This document shows positions 17,720-26,128 of a stretch of 64,000 bases of DNA, in pieces (within the stretch, counting starts at the first letter, position 1; each line of letters begins with the position of its first letter). This stretch comes from Firmicutes bacterium UBA7510 (lineage in GTDB: Bacteria > Bacillota > Clostridia > Tissierellales > Sedimentibacteraceae), in NCBI GenBank assembly GCA_002479485.1, contig DLNM01000035.1, forward strand, positions 124,600 through 188,599, read 5' to 3'. Under the pieces are notes generated by a model. The model saw nothing but the letters and a program-made list of their open reading frames with translations. It did not search any database and was not told where the DNA came from. A program made the translations under genes and the position numbers.

Positions 17720-18640
17720 ATGAATAAGTTAAATTGTTTTGATGCTATGATTTTATCAGCAGGAAATATTTTATTACCTCATTGCAATCTGGACTACTAC
17801 TTTCTTGATGCTTTCAGTATTAAGTATTATAAAGTAGGATTAAAAAAATCAGATTATGATGAAAGTGTCAAATCCTTTGTTGAAAATAACATATTAAAGG
17901 ACTATTATGGATTACTCGTCACTAGAGAAGTAATCCATAATAAAAATGCTGTTGCCCAAAAGATAGAAGATGTAGTGTATCACAATTTAAAGCCGATCGG
18001 TATACAGATGGATTCATTTTATCTTCCGTGGAATAGCTTACAATTTCAAAAACATAGAACTCATTGTTTTTTAATTACAGAGATTGAGAATGATGGCTAT
18101 GTATGTGTTGATGCATTTTTATCTGACAATAAAGTACGAATTGATAAAAAAACATTAATTGATAATACTGAAAGCTTTTTTTATTTTAATTATGACGAAA
18201 AAATAAAAAAGGATAATGATTTGCAGTGTATAACGTCATTTATAAAAGGATATATATGTGTTGAACGTAAGGAGCATATAGAAAAGATAGAAAATTTTGC
18301 TGATGACATATTAAATTCTAGGTGTGAAAAAATAGATACTACTAATTCTAAAAGTATAGATCAATCGAATTTAATTTTTAGCATTGCTAATATTGAGTGG
18401 AGAAGAAATAATTTTTCTTCTGCTTTAAAATTAGCAAAAAAAAATTTTAATACTTCATTATTTGACGAGATAATCACTAAGCTAGATGAAATATATGTTA
18501 TGTGGGGAACTGTGAAATCTATATTAATTAAAAATGCTGTTGTCAATAACGGTTACAATAATAAAGCAAGTCAACTTGTACAAAAGATTGCTAATAAAGA
18601 GGATGAAGTCATGTTACTATTATTGAACCTAAATTCTTAA
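17720..18640 (+). CDS. BtrH-like papain-fold acyltransferase (paralog 4 of 5)
   Basis: A 306-residue protein with Cys6 (KLNCFDAM) at the head of the first helix and His115 in RTHCFLITEIE, followed by an acidic residue in YVCVDAF. The Cys-His distance (109) fits the family. It follows its carrier by about 60 bases and is the last gene before the LoaP leader. The expected role is acyl transfer from the NSVDY-type carrier to an amine. Only the pattern supports this; overall identity to the other paralogs looks low by eye. Confidence 0.62.
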   Translation: MNKLNCFDAMILSAGNILLPHCNLDYYFLDAFSIKYYKVGLKKSDYDESVKSFVENNILKDYYGLLVTREVIHNKNAVAQKIEDVVYHNLKPIGIQMDSFYLPWNSLQFQKHRTHCFLITEIENDGYVCVDAFLSDNKVRIDKKTLIDNTESFFYFNYDEKIKKDNDLQCITSFIKGYICVERKEHIEKIENFADDILNSRCEKIDTTNSKSIDQSNLIFSIANIEWRRNNFSSALKLAKKNFNTSLFDEIITKLDEIYVMWGTVKSILIKNAVVNNGYNNKASQLVQKIANKEDEVMLLLLNLNS

Positions 18641-18748
18641 ATTGTCAAAATAAATAAAATAATATACTTTTATTACCTAATGGTGATTAATTTGGAACAA
18701 TTGTGGGTTTTGTTTTGTCGAAATAATAATTAAAATAAACTTATTGGG

Positions 18749-18781
18749 AGCTATTATATATATACTATATATACCATAGCT
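18749..18781 (+). promoter_or_regulatory. Hairpin in the loaP leader
   Basis: AGCTAT (18749-18754) pairs with ATAGCT (18776-18781), and the intervening TATATATA-rich segment can extend the stem. It lies in the 286-base non-coding region upstream of the NusG paralog. LoaP proteins are known to bind an RNA hairpin in the leaders of their target operons, so this is one candidate site. No U-tract follows. Confidence 0.45.
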
Positions 18782-18871
18782 TAATATAGAATGAGTAAAA
18801 AAGATAATTATATGATTTAATCTACGTTTCGGCGAGTTAAAAAACAATAATTAGACATAACTTTTATATGT

Positions 18872-18915
18872 TGACTAAAGATTATTAGTCAGATGGCGAA
18901 GCTATGACTTTTTTT
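18872..18915 (+). promoter_or_regulatory. Attenuator-like pair of mutually exclusive hairpins before loaP
   Basis: TGACTAA (18872-18878) pairs perfectly with TTAGTCA (18885-18891). The same GTCA (18888-18891) also begins a second stem, GTCA-G-ATGGC with GCTAT-GAC (18901-18908), around a GAA loop followed by seven T residues (18909-18915). The second structure is a short intrinsic terminator only 11 bases before the loaP start, and the first would block it. This layout is typical of transcription attenuation and suggests autoregulation of loaP. Confidence 0.6.
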
Positions 18916-18926
18916 GGGGGGATAAT

Positions 18927-19466
18927 ATGAATTGGCATGCTGTTTATGTTCAAACAAGTAAAGAAGATATAGTGCACAAACAGATAATAAAATTGTTAGA
19001 ATACTATAATTATACAGAAGAATGTGAGTTAATAGTACCCAAACGCAAGTTGAAAGAACAGCACAAAGGTAAAACTATTGATGTTTATAGAATTATGTTC
19101 CCTGGCTATATCCTTATAAAAACCAATAACCCTTGGGATGTTTATCAAAAAGTACGTCAATTAGAAAATTTGTATAGATTTCTAAGTAGTGATTATCAAA
19201 TTCAAGAAATTCATCAGAGTGAAATAGCCAATATAATCAATATGGTTGATGAAAAAGGTGTAATTGGTATATCTGATATTTTTATTGAAAATGATATTAT
19301 TAAGGTTACCGATGGACCTTTATGTAACTATACAGGTTTAATTAAAAAACTAGATAAACATAAACAAAGAGTAAAAGTTTTATTTAAATTTCAAGGACAA
19401 GATCGCCTGATTGATTTATCAGTAAATATATTAAGGAAACCTAATGAAGAGGAAATTAAACAATAA
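18927..19466 (+). CDS. loaP: LoaP-type NusG paralog, processive antiterminator
   Basis: A 179-residue NusG-family protein. The N-terminal NGN domain begins MNWHAVYVQTSKED and contains MFPGYILIKT. A C-terminal KOW domain (about 125-175) includes VTDGPLCNYTGLIKKLD. Housekeeping NusG sits beside secE and ribosomal protein genes; this one lies inside a biosynthetic cluster, the usual place for LoaP proteins, which act with RNA leader elements to let RNA polymerase pass terminators in very long operons. The ribosome binding site is an unusual run of six G directly after seven T. Its leader has an attenuator. Likely targets are this cluster's long transcripts. Confidence 0.88.
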   Translation: MNWHAVYVQTSKEDIVHKQIIKLLEYYNYTEECELIVPKRKLKEQHKGKTIDVYRIMFPGYILIKTNNPWDVYQKVRQLENLYRFLSSDYQIQEIHQSEIANIINMVDEKGVIGISDIFIENDIIKVTDGPLCNYTGLIKKLDKHKQRVKVLFKFQGQDRLIDLSVNILRKPNEEEIKQ

Positions 19467-19571
19467 TTACTAATTTTTACTGATTGGAATTTTATTAGAG
19501 TAGTAAATTGCTATAAATACTAAACATCATAAATTGTAAACGTTTAGATATAAATCAAAGGAGATATTCTA

Positions 19572-20348
19572 ATGGAAAAGAAAGATATGCTAGTTTATAA
19601 TAATAACTTTAAAACTTTAAATAAACTATTCGATCTTAACTCAAACATACATATAATCGCAGGTCCATGTGCGGTTGAGAGCTTAGAACAAATGGAACAA
19701 ACAGCTCAGTTCATAGTAAAAAACGGATTGAAGTTTATTCGTGGAGGTGCATATAAACCTCGTACATGTCCTTATGACTTTCAAGGATTAGGAGAGGAAG
19801 GTTTAAAGATATTAGGGCATATTAAAAAAAAGTATGATCTTATAACTGTTTCTGAAATTATGGATCCACGCGATATCGAAAAAGCAATTGATTATATAGA
19901 TGTTATTCAAATAGGATCACGCAATATGTATAACTATTCTTTGTTAAAAGAAGTTGGAAAAACAAATCATCCCGTTTTATTAAAACGTGGAATGACGGCA
20001 ACAGTTAATGAATTTTTAAATGCTGCTGAGTATGTTGTTTCAAATGGAAATACAAACGTTATTTTATGTGAGAGAGGTATAAGAACATTTGAGGACAGTA
20101 CAAGAAATACATTGGACATTTCTTGCATTGCTATTATAAAACATGAAACATCTCTACCTATAATTGCTGACTTAAGTCATTCGTTAGGTAGGACTGACAT
20201 TGTTTTATCAATAGCAAAAGCAGTCAAGGCTATGAATATTGATGGAATTATGCTGGAACTGCATCCAGAGCCTAAAAAGGCTTTGTCTGATCAACAACAA
20301 CAATTAAGCTTTCGTGAATTTGAATGTTTACTTGAAGAAATCAAATAA
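19572..20348 (+). CDS. aroF: 3-deoxy-D-arabino-heptulosonate 7-phosphate synthase, type I-beta, no regulatory domain
   Basis: A 258-residue DAHP synthase joining phosphoenolpyruvate and erythrose 4-phosphate, the first step of the shikimate pathway. The metal-binding Cys in AGPCAVES, the His in DLSHSLGR, the ELHPEP motif and the IQIGSRNM segment are all present. No ACT or chorismate-mutase domain is fused, so feedback inhibition by aromatic amino acids is not expected. A cluster-borne copy would raise flux to chorismate or prephenate. No chorismate-using enzyme is visible nearby, but the next gene is a U32-family protein, which raises the prephenate idea described in the findings. Confidence 0.95.
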   Translation: MEKKDMLVYNNNFKTLNKLFDLNSNIHIIAGPCAVESLEQMEQTAQFIVKNGLKFIRGGAYKPRTCPYDFQGLGEEGLKILGHIKKKYDLITVSEIMDPRDIEKAIDYIDVIQIGSRNMYNYSLLKEVGKTNHPVLLKRGMTATVNEFLNAAEYVVSNGNTNVILCERGIRTFEDSTRNTLDISCIAIIKHETSLPIIADLSHSLGRTDIVLSIAKAVKAMNIDGIMLELHPEPKKALSDQQQQLSFREFECLLEEIK

Positions 20349-20427
20349 GTAAAAATTAATTTAGATTTATAGCAAAAAAGAATTAAATAAATTATTTCAT
20401 TAACTATCAAAAAATAAGGGAGAAAAA

Positions 20428-21510
20428 ATGTATTATTTTTGTATTCCAAGTGATTTTAATTGTAAAACACTTGATAAGATTAGTCAGATGAATGCACAAT
20501 CAAATAAATTTAATGTATATGAGGTATATGGTCAGATCACAGAGGGTGAATTTATTGGTTCAGGTAGAATGACATCGATGTTACCCAAAATTAACATTAA
20601 AGAACTAGAAGTATATATAAATTATTGTAGAAAAGAAAATATTTATTTTAATTATGTTTTTAATCCCTCTTGTATGGGCAATATTGAATTTAATAAAGAG
20701 GAGATATCAAGAATCAAAGACTTTATTACTTCACTCTATGAAATTGGTGTAGATTCAATGACTGTAGCATTACCATCAATCATGGAGTTGATTAATAGTC
20801 TAAACTTAAAAATAAAAATTAAAGCTTCTGCAATTTGTGAGATAAATTCAGTACATAAAGCTGTTTTCTATAAAAATTTAGCAGACAGAATTGTTATTGA
20901 TCCTGATATTACAAGAAAATTTGATATTATAGGAAATATATGTGATACTTTTGATTCTAAAGTTGAAATAATTGTTAATAACGTATGTATGCGTAATTGT
21001 CCGTATAAAATGTTTCATTACAACCATGAGTCTCATTGCCATAATAATAACACTGAAGATGAAACAAATTATTATTTTCATAGATGTGCAATGCAAAAAG
21101 CCGGAGATATAGGTAATATGTTAAAACTAAATTGGATTCGTCCTGAAGATTTACATTATTATTATAGAAAGGGTGTAAAATATTTTAAATTACAGGGACG
21201 TCAAAATACAAATGGAGATAATCTTCTAAAAGCTATACAATTTTACTTTAATGAAAACTACGATGGAGATTTATTAGAATTAATTACTTTATTCTCACCA
21301 TATAACTCATTTCAACTAAAACTTGATAATAAAAAACTAGATGGCTATATTGATAGATTTTATAACAATAAAAACTTATGCAATGAAGTTTGTCATGAAT
21401 GCAATTATTGCTCTGAGTTCATAGCAAAAAGCATGAATGTTGATGAATCAATTTCAATAAATGATAGAGCTTTAAACTTCTATAGAAAATATGATCAATA
21501 TCTTAAGTAA
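20428..21510 (+). CDS. U32-family (peptidase U32-like) iron-sulfur protein
   Basis: A 360-residue protein with the U32 TIM-barrel pattern (VNNVCMRNCPYK after a strand-rich N-terminal part). Four cysteines, Cys187, Cys191, Cys204 and Cys220 (HRCAMQK), match the four-cysteine iron-sulfur site of U32 proteins such as UbiU, UbiV, RlhA and TrhP. Those family members carry out oxygen-independent hydroxylations. A further cysteine-rich stretch near 337-345 (CNEVCHECNYC) is an extra. It follows the DAHP synthase gene by 79 bases. A tailoring hydroxylase for the product is my preferred reading; a real peptidase is unlikely. Confidence 0.72.
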   Translation: MYYFCIPSDFNCKTLDKISQMNAQSNKFNVYEVYGQITEGEFIGSGRMTSMLPKINIKELEVYINYCRKENIYFNYVFNPSCMGNIEFNKEEISRIKDFITSLYEIGVDSMTVALPSIMELINSLNLKIKIKASAICEINSVHKAVFYKNLADRIVIDPDITRKFDIIGNICDTFDSKVEIIVNNVCMRNCPYKMFHYNHESHCHNNNTEDETNYYFHRCAMQKAGDIGNMLKLNWIRPEDLHYYYRKGVKYFKLQGRQNTNGDNLLKAIQFYFNENYDGDLLELITLFSPYNSFQLKLDNKKLDGYIDRFYNNKNLCNEVCHECNYCSEFIAKSMNVDESISINDRALNFYRKYDQYLK

Positions 21511-21531
21511 TAAAGTAGTACAATAATGTGC

Positions 21532-21570
21532 AATAATTATAATGTTATCTAATGATAATTTATAATTGTT
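21532..21570 (+). promoter_or_regulatory. Long AT-rich hairpin between genes
   Basis: AATAATTATAA (21532-21542) pairs with TTATAATTGTT (21560-21570), and TTATC (21545-21549) pairs with GATAA (21554-21558) around a TAAT loop. About 16 base pairs form with one G-U and small bulges. No U-run follows, so it is not a classical terminator. It may be an RNA-processing or stabilising element. Confidence 0.35.
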
Positions 21571-21651
21571 ATAATATGCTTATTGAGCTGGGTAGTAAGT
21601 TTTGTAGTATAAAGGTATTTATAAACAAATTTTATACACAAAGGAGTTAAT

Positions 21652-23424
21652 ATGAATCAAGATAGTATATTTAATATGTTGTTAAAAAACAAAGAATTAA
21701 ACAAACCAGCTATTGATTTTAATAATTATACAATTAATTATAGTGATTTTATAAGTAGAGTTAATGCGTTTGCTGAAATCATAACAAGTAGATTTATGAT
21801 TCATGAAAATAAGTATACTTCATGTATTATTATGCTTGAAAGGTGTCCTGAGTTAATTATATCTATATTCTCAGCTTTAAAACTGGGTATAACTTATATT
21901 CCTATAGACCCAATATATCCGCAGGAAAAGATAGAAACAATGATAAAAAAGAGTAATTCTAATATTGTTATTACCCTATCTAGGTATAAAGATTATTTTG
22001 ATAATAAAAATGTTATTTTTTTAGATAGTCTTGAAGATAGTAACAAAAACAAATCAACAGAAATAATTAACTGTAATGATTATTACAAAAATATTGCTTA
22101 TATAATATTTACTTCTGGTTCAACAGGTGTACCAAATGGCGTAGCAGTTTATCAAACAGCTGTTATTAACTTAATTGAAGGGTTAAGTGAAGTCATTGAT
22201 TTTTCAAAAGAAAATAGAATAGCATGTTTTACATCTTGTTCATTTGATATTTTTGTAGTAGAAACAATACTTGCATTATGCAAAGGTCTAACTATTGTTT
22301 TAGCAAATGAAACAGAACAGTTTAATCCTAAACTAATGGACAAGTTAATATGTAATAAAAAAGTAACTATGCTTCAAATGACACCATCAACAATGCAAAT
22401 GTTAGTTAATTATGATGAAGAATTATCATGCTTAAAAAATGTTAAAACCATTATGCTAGGCGGAGAAAAATTATCAATTAAGCTTTTGAGATTGATTAAA
22501 GAAAGAACAAATGCACGTATATATAATATGTACGGACCAACTGAAACCACAGTATGGTCTGCTGTTAGTGAGTTAACAAATAAAGATAGAATTGATATAG
22601 GTAAACCGATCAAAAATACTGGTATATATATTGTTGATGATGAGCTTAATGAAGTACAAGCTGGACAAGAAGGAGAATTATGCATTGCTGGTGCTGGTCT
22701 CGCAGCAGGTTATTTTAATAATGAAAAATTAACAAAAGATAGATTTGTATTTCCAAATCATGTATTAGATAAAGTTATATATAGAACTGGAGATAATGCG
22801 AAAATACTTGAAGATGGATGTATTGAGTATGTGGGGCGAAAAAATAATCAAGTAAAGTTAAGGGGATTTAGATTTGAACTGGAAAGGCTAGATGAAGTAG
22901 CTACACAGTTTAATGGAATAAAAAAAGCTATAGCAGTTATTAAGAAGCCTAAAAAAGATAATGCTGATAGTATTCTTTGCATGTATTTTACGCATGATAT
23001 AAATATTGACATAAATATTCTTGAAAGCTTTATGCTAGAAAATTTACCACGTCATATGGTACCAGATATTTTTATTCCATTAGATGATTTTATTTATACA
23101 GCTAATGGAAAGATAGATCGTAAAGCATTAGAAAACATGGAATTAACTATTAGTAATGACTCGAATTTAATTAAAGAGCTTCCTGATGATATATGCACTA
23201 AGATTATAGATATAATATGTGAGGTCACAGGAACTGATGAAAATGTATTAAATATTAATACTAAAATCGCTCAGACAGGTTTAAATTCAATATTATTTGT
23301 TAAGATGACCGTATTAATTGAAGAGAAATTTGGAGTTGAATTTCCATTTAATAAACTAAATTCATCATTTTTTAATCAAATAAGTTCACTTGTGGAATAT
23401 GTTAATTCTTTAATTGTTAAATAA
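21652..23424 (+). CDS. NRPS adenylation domain plus carrier domain (glycine-like code)
   Basis: A 590-residue A-PCP protein without a condensation domain. The A3 motif TSGSTGVPNG starts at residue 154, with MYGPTETT, YRTGD, GRKNNQVKLRGFR and ANGKIDRKAL after it. The carrier serine is Ser546 in GLNSILFV. Aligning by eye to the GrsA pocket gives D-I-V-Q-M-G-M-V-W at the nine variable positions, close to the glycine signature DILQxGxxW. The Asp at position 235 implies an alpha-amino acid. Glycine or another small amino acid is therefore the best guess. Amide formation must be done by another protein, for example one of the BtrH-like ones. Confidence 0.93.
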   Translation: MNQDSIFNMLLKNKELNKPAIDFNNYTINYSDFISRVNAFAEIITSRFMIHENKYTSCIIMLERCPELIISIFSALKLGITYIPIDPIYPQEKIETMIKKSNSNIVITLSRYKDYFDNKNVIFLDSLEDSNKNKSTEIINCNDYYKNIAYIIFTSGSTGVPNGVAVYQTAVINLIEGLSEVIDFSKENRIACFTSCSFDIFVVETILALCKGLTIVLANETEQFNPKLMDKLICNKKVTMLQMTPSTMQMLVNYDEELSCLKNVKTIMLGGEKLSIKLLRLIKERTNARIYNMYGPTETTVWSAVSELTNKDRIDIGKPIKNTGIYIVDDELNEVQAGQEGELCIAGAGLAAGYFNNEKLTKDRFVFPNHVLDKVIYRTGDNAKILEDGCIEYVGRKNNQVKLRGFRFELERLDEVATQFNGIKKAIAVIKKPKKDNADSILCMYFTHDINIDINILESFMLENLPRHMVPDIFIPLDDFIYTANGKIDRKALENMELTISNDSNLIKELPDDICTKIIDIICEVTGTDENVLNINTKIAQTGLNSILFVKMTVLIEEKFGVEFPFNKLNSSFFNQISSLVEYVNSLIVK

Positions 23425-23507
23425 ATGATAAATTGTATTAAGACTTAAAAGTTAATCTAATAAGTATATTAGTATACTAGTGAATAAATTAGGGTGGGAT
23501 AAAAATA

Positions 23508-26078
23508 TTGTATTACATAAAGAACATTTTTGAAATTAATAGTGAAGAATCTTTATATTATGGAGATAAGGCTGTTAATATTTCAAAATTAAAAATTAAA
23601 AAATTTTTAGTACCAAATGGATATGCTTTGTCTTATATGGCTCTTAATGATTTTCTTAGTTTTAATAATATTTCTACCATAGATAAAAATATACAAGAAT
23701 TAATAGAAACAGGAACATTTCCAGATAAAATAATTAAAAGCATTAGTTATATATGGGATACTTTATGTATTAATTGTAATAAAGAGTCAATAATTATTAG
23801 ATCTTCAGCTATAGGAGAAGATAGCTTAGAGCATTCATTTGCAGGAATCTATGAAAGTTTTCTTAATATTCTATCATTAGATGATATGAAAACTGCTATT
23901 AAAAAGTGTTGGGCTTCATATTACTCTGAACAAGCGAAACAATATAGAGACTATAATAAAATTAAATCAAAAGGTATGGGCGTTATTATACAAAGATTGA
24001 TTGTTGGAGTTAAATCGGGAGTGTTATTTACAATTAATCCAATTAATAAAAATGACGAACAGATGATAATAGAATCAAGTTATGGTTTAAATATTGGTGT
24101 AGTTGATGGAACGACACCTGCTGATAGTTTGTGTATAGGCAAAAATGGTGAAATAATTTCAAAAACAACAGCTAAGAAAAAACTCAAATACTCATTAGGA
24201 AAAAAGTCATTTGAGTTAAAAATAGATAATGTAGAAAACAGTATTCAACAACAATTTAGTCTTTCTAAAGATGAAATTGGCATTCTAGTTGATATTGGTA
24301 AACGAATAGAAAATACTTTTGGAGTACCTTGTGATATTGAATGGACAATTTCTGATAATGAAATCTTTGTTTTACAGTGCAGACCAATTGTTCTGCAAAA
24401 AGCTTCATCAATAATTAGGGATGTCCCTTTTGATAGTAATATTTCAGAAGAAATTGAATGCAGTTTGCTGGATAGATATGCTGAGCCAGCTTGTATCTGC
24501 TATCTTTCATTATTAAAATCATGGCAAGAAGTTGTATATCTAAGTTTTTATAATAAAAAAGAAGGCAAATTATTTAATGAAAAGCCGCTTCTATTTTATT
24601 TTAATCGTGTATATTGGAATCAATCTTATCAAAGAAATTTTTTTGATGATGTTCCGTTTTTACAATCAAAGGAAAAGAATTTTACTAAAAAAATTAAGTT
24701 ACTTTTATTAATGTTAATTGGGAGTAAAAGCTGGTATCTAAGGATAAATAGGTATGAAAAAAAGTTAAGTGACCTTAAAGAAAGATTTGTAAGTACAACA
24801 AATTTGTCAGATACATGGATAATATTACAATCTGTCATAAATGTTTTTTGTAAATATATTGGTAAAGATCATTATCGTTTTCTTGGTATTGCACAAATTG
24901 CATATAACTTACTTTCAGTAAAATTGAAAGAAATGTACAATTATAAAGAGATACTTGCAGGGTTAATTGAATCAGGTTCTTCAAAAAATATGACTATAAA
25001 ATCAAATCATGAACTTTTCTGCTTGGCACAATTAGCAAAATCATCTCCAGAAATCAATACTATATTCCTAACGTGTCCAGTTATAAATATTTATAATAAA
25101 ATTTCAAAATCCTGTAGCTTAGATGCAGAAAAATTTATGCATAATTTTGATAGTTTTATCAATAAACATGGTCACAGGGGAACCTCATGTGATGATTTAT
25201 ACTCACCACACTGGATAGAAAAACCGGAAATAGTTTTAGAAATCATAAAACAATTTTTACTTAATCCATCATATAATCTAGAAGAATTTTCTATATGCAA
25301 TGAAGATATAAAAAAACATTATAATGATAGCAAGAAAAAAGTATTTCAGTATGTTGAACAATCATCTAACAGCATATTAAATAGATTCTGGAGAAAAACA
25401 GAAATTTTGTTTTTTACAAAGATGTCTTCACAGTACATGGCTCTTAGAGAGAATCAACGTTATTATTTTGACAAAAGTTGGTTGCTTATTCGAAAACTTT
25501 TATTTTCAATAGGAAGTATATTAAAAGAACATAATATTATTAATGATACCGAAGATATTTTTCATATGACTATTGATGAAATAGCTCTTTTAGTGCAGGA
25601 TAGTGAATACCGTGTACAAAAAGACTGGAGACGAATTATAGAGGCAAGAATCCATACATATAATAAAAATGCAAAAATTGAACCACCATATCTTATAAAA
25701 AATGATTCACTCTACAGGGTTCAGGTAAATGTTGATAAAATGAGTTTTAAAGCTATTGGTATAAGTAGTGGAACAGCTACAGGACAAGTAAGAATTGTTT
25801 CTAATGTGAAGGATTTAAGCAAAGTAAAAGATGGTGATATTGTAATTGTTTCAACATTTCATCCTAGTTGGACACCAATATTAGGAATTGTTAGTGGATT
25901 AGTTATGAATTATGGAAATATACTTTCGCATGGTGCTGTAGTTGCACGTGAATATAGAATACCAGTAGTTATATTCAATGACGCTGCCACAAGTGTATTT
26001 AAAAACGGCCAATGGATTAATATTAATGGAGATACAGGAAGAATAAAAATCATTAATGAAGAAAGTAGTATATATTGA
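23508..26078 (+). CDS. PEP-synthase/rifampin-phosphotransferase-like dikinase
   Basis: An 856-residue protein with an N-terminal ATP-grasp PEP/pyruvate-kinase domain (RSSAIGEDSLEHSFAGIYES; VLFTINPIN), a long middle domain, and a C-terminal swivelling domain with the phosphohistidine His808 in LSHGAVVAREYRIPVV. The TIM-barrel PEP domain of true PEP synthase is absent. The layout and length match rifampin phosphotransferases, which use ATP to phosphorylate an antibiotic. In a biosynthetic cluster this could be self-resistance or a tailoring phosphorylation that is later used for elimination or activation. The start is TTG with a GGGTGG site upstream. The middle domain shows no motif I recognise. 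Confidence 0.82.
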   Translation: MYYIKNIFEINSEESLYYGDKAVNISKLKIKKFLVPNGYALSYMALNDFLSFNNISTIDKNIQELIETGTFPDKIIKSISYIWDTLCINCNKESIIIRSSAIGEDSLEHSFAGIYESFLNILSLDDMKTAIKKCWASYYSEQAKQYRDYNKIKSKGMGVIIQRLIVGVKSGVLFTINPINKNDEQMIIESSYGLNIGVVDGTTPADSLCIGKNGEIISKTTAKKKLKYSLGKKSFELKIDNVENSIQQQFSLSKDEIGILVDIGKRIENTFGVPCDIEWTISDNEIFVLQCRPIVLQKASSIIRDVPFDSNISEEIECSLLDRYAEPACICYLSLLKSWQEVVYLSFYNKKEGKLFNEKPLLFYFNRVYWNQSYQRNFFDDVPFLQSKEKNFTKKIKLLLLMLIGSKSWYLRINRYEKKLSDLKERFVSTTNLSDTWIILQSVINVFCKYIGKDHYRFLGIAQIAYNLLSVKLKEMYNYKEILAGLIESGSSKNMTIKSNHELFCLAQLAKSSPEINTIFLTCPVINIYNKISKSCSLDAEKFMHNFDSFINKHGHRGTSCDDLYSPHWIEKPEIVLEIIKQFLLNPSYNLEEFSICNEDIKKHYNDSKKKVFQYVEQSSNSILNRFWRKTEILFFTKMSSQYMALRENQRYYFDKSWLLIRKLLFSIGSILKEHNIINDTEDIFHMTIDEIALLVQDSEYRVQKDWRRIIEARIHTYNKNAKIEPPYLIKNDSLYRVQVNVDKMSFKAIGISSGTATGQVRIVSNVKDLSKVKDGDIVIVSTFHPSWTPILGIVSGLVMNYGNILSHGAVVAREYRIPVVIFNDAATSVFKNGQWININGDTGRIKIINEESSIY

Positions 26079-26128
26079 CACATTAAGAATGATTGTACCA
26101 AATTATACAATAAGGAGGTTGGAAGCAC

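Noticed and set aside
18679..18732. 17-codon leader peptide before loaP
   Set aside because: There is no ribosome binding site and no run of regulatory codons.
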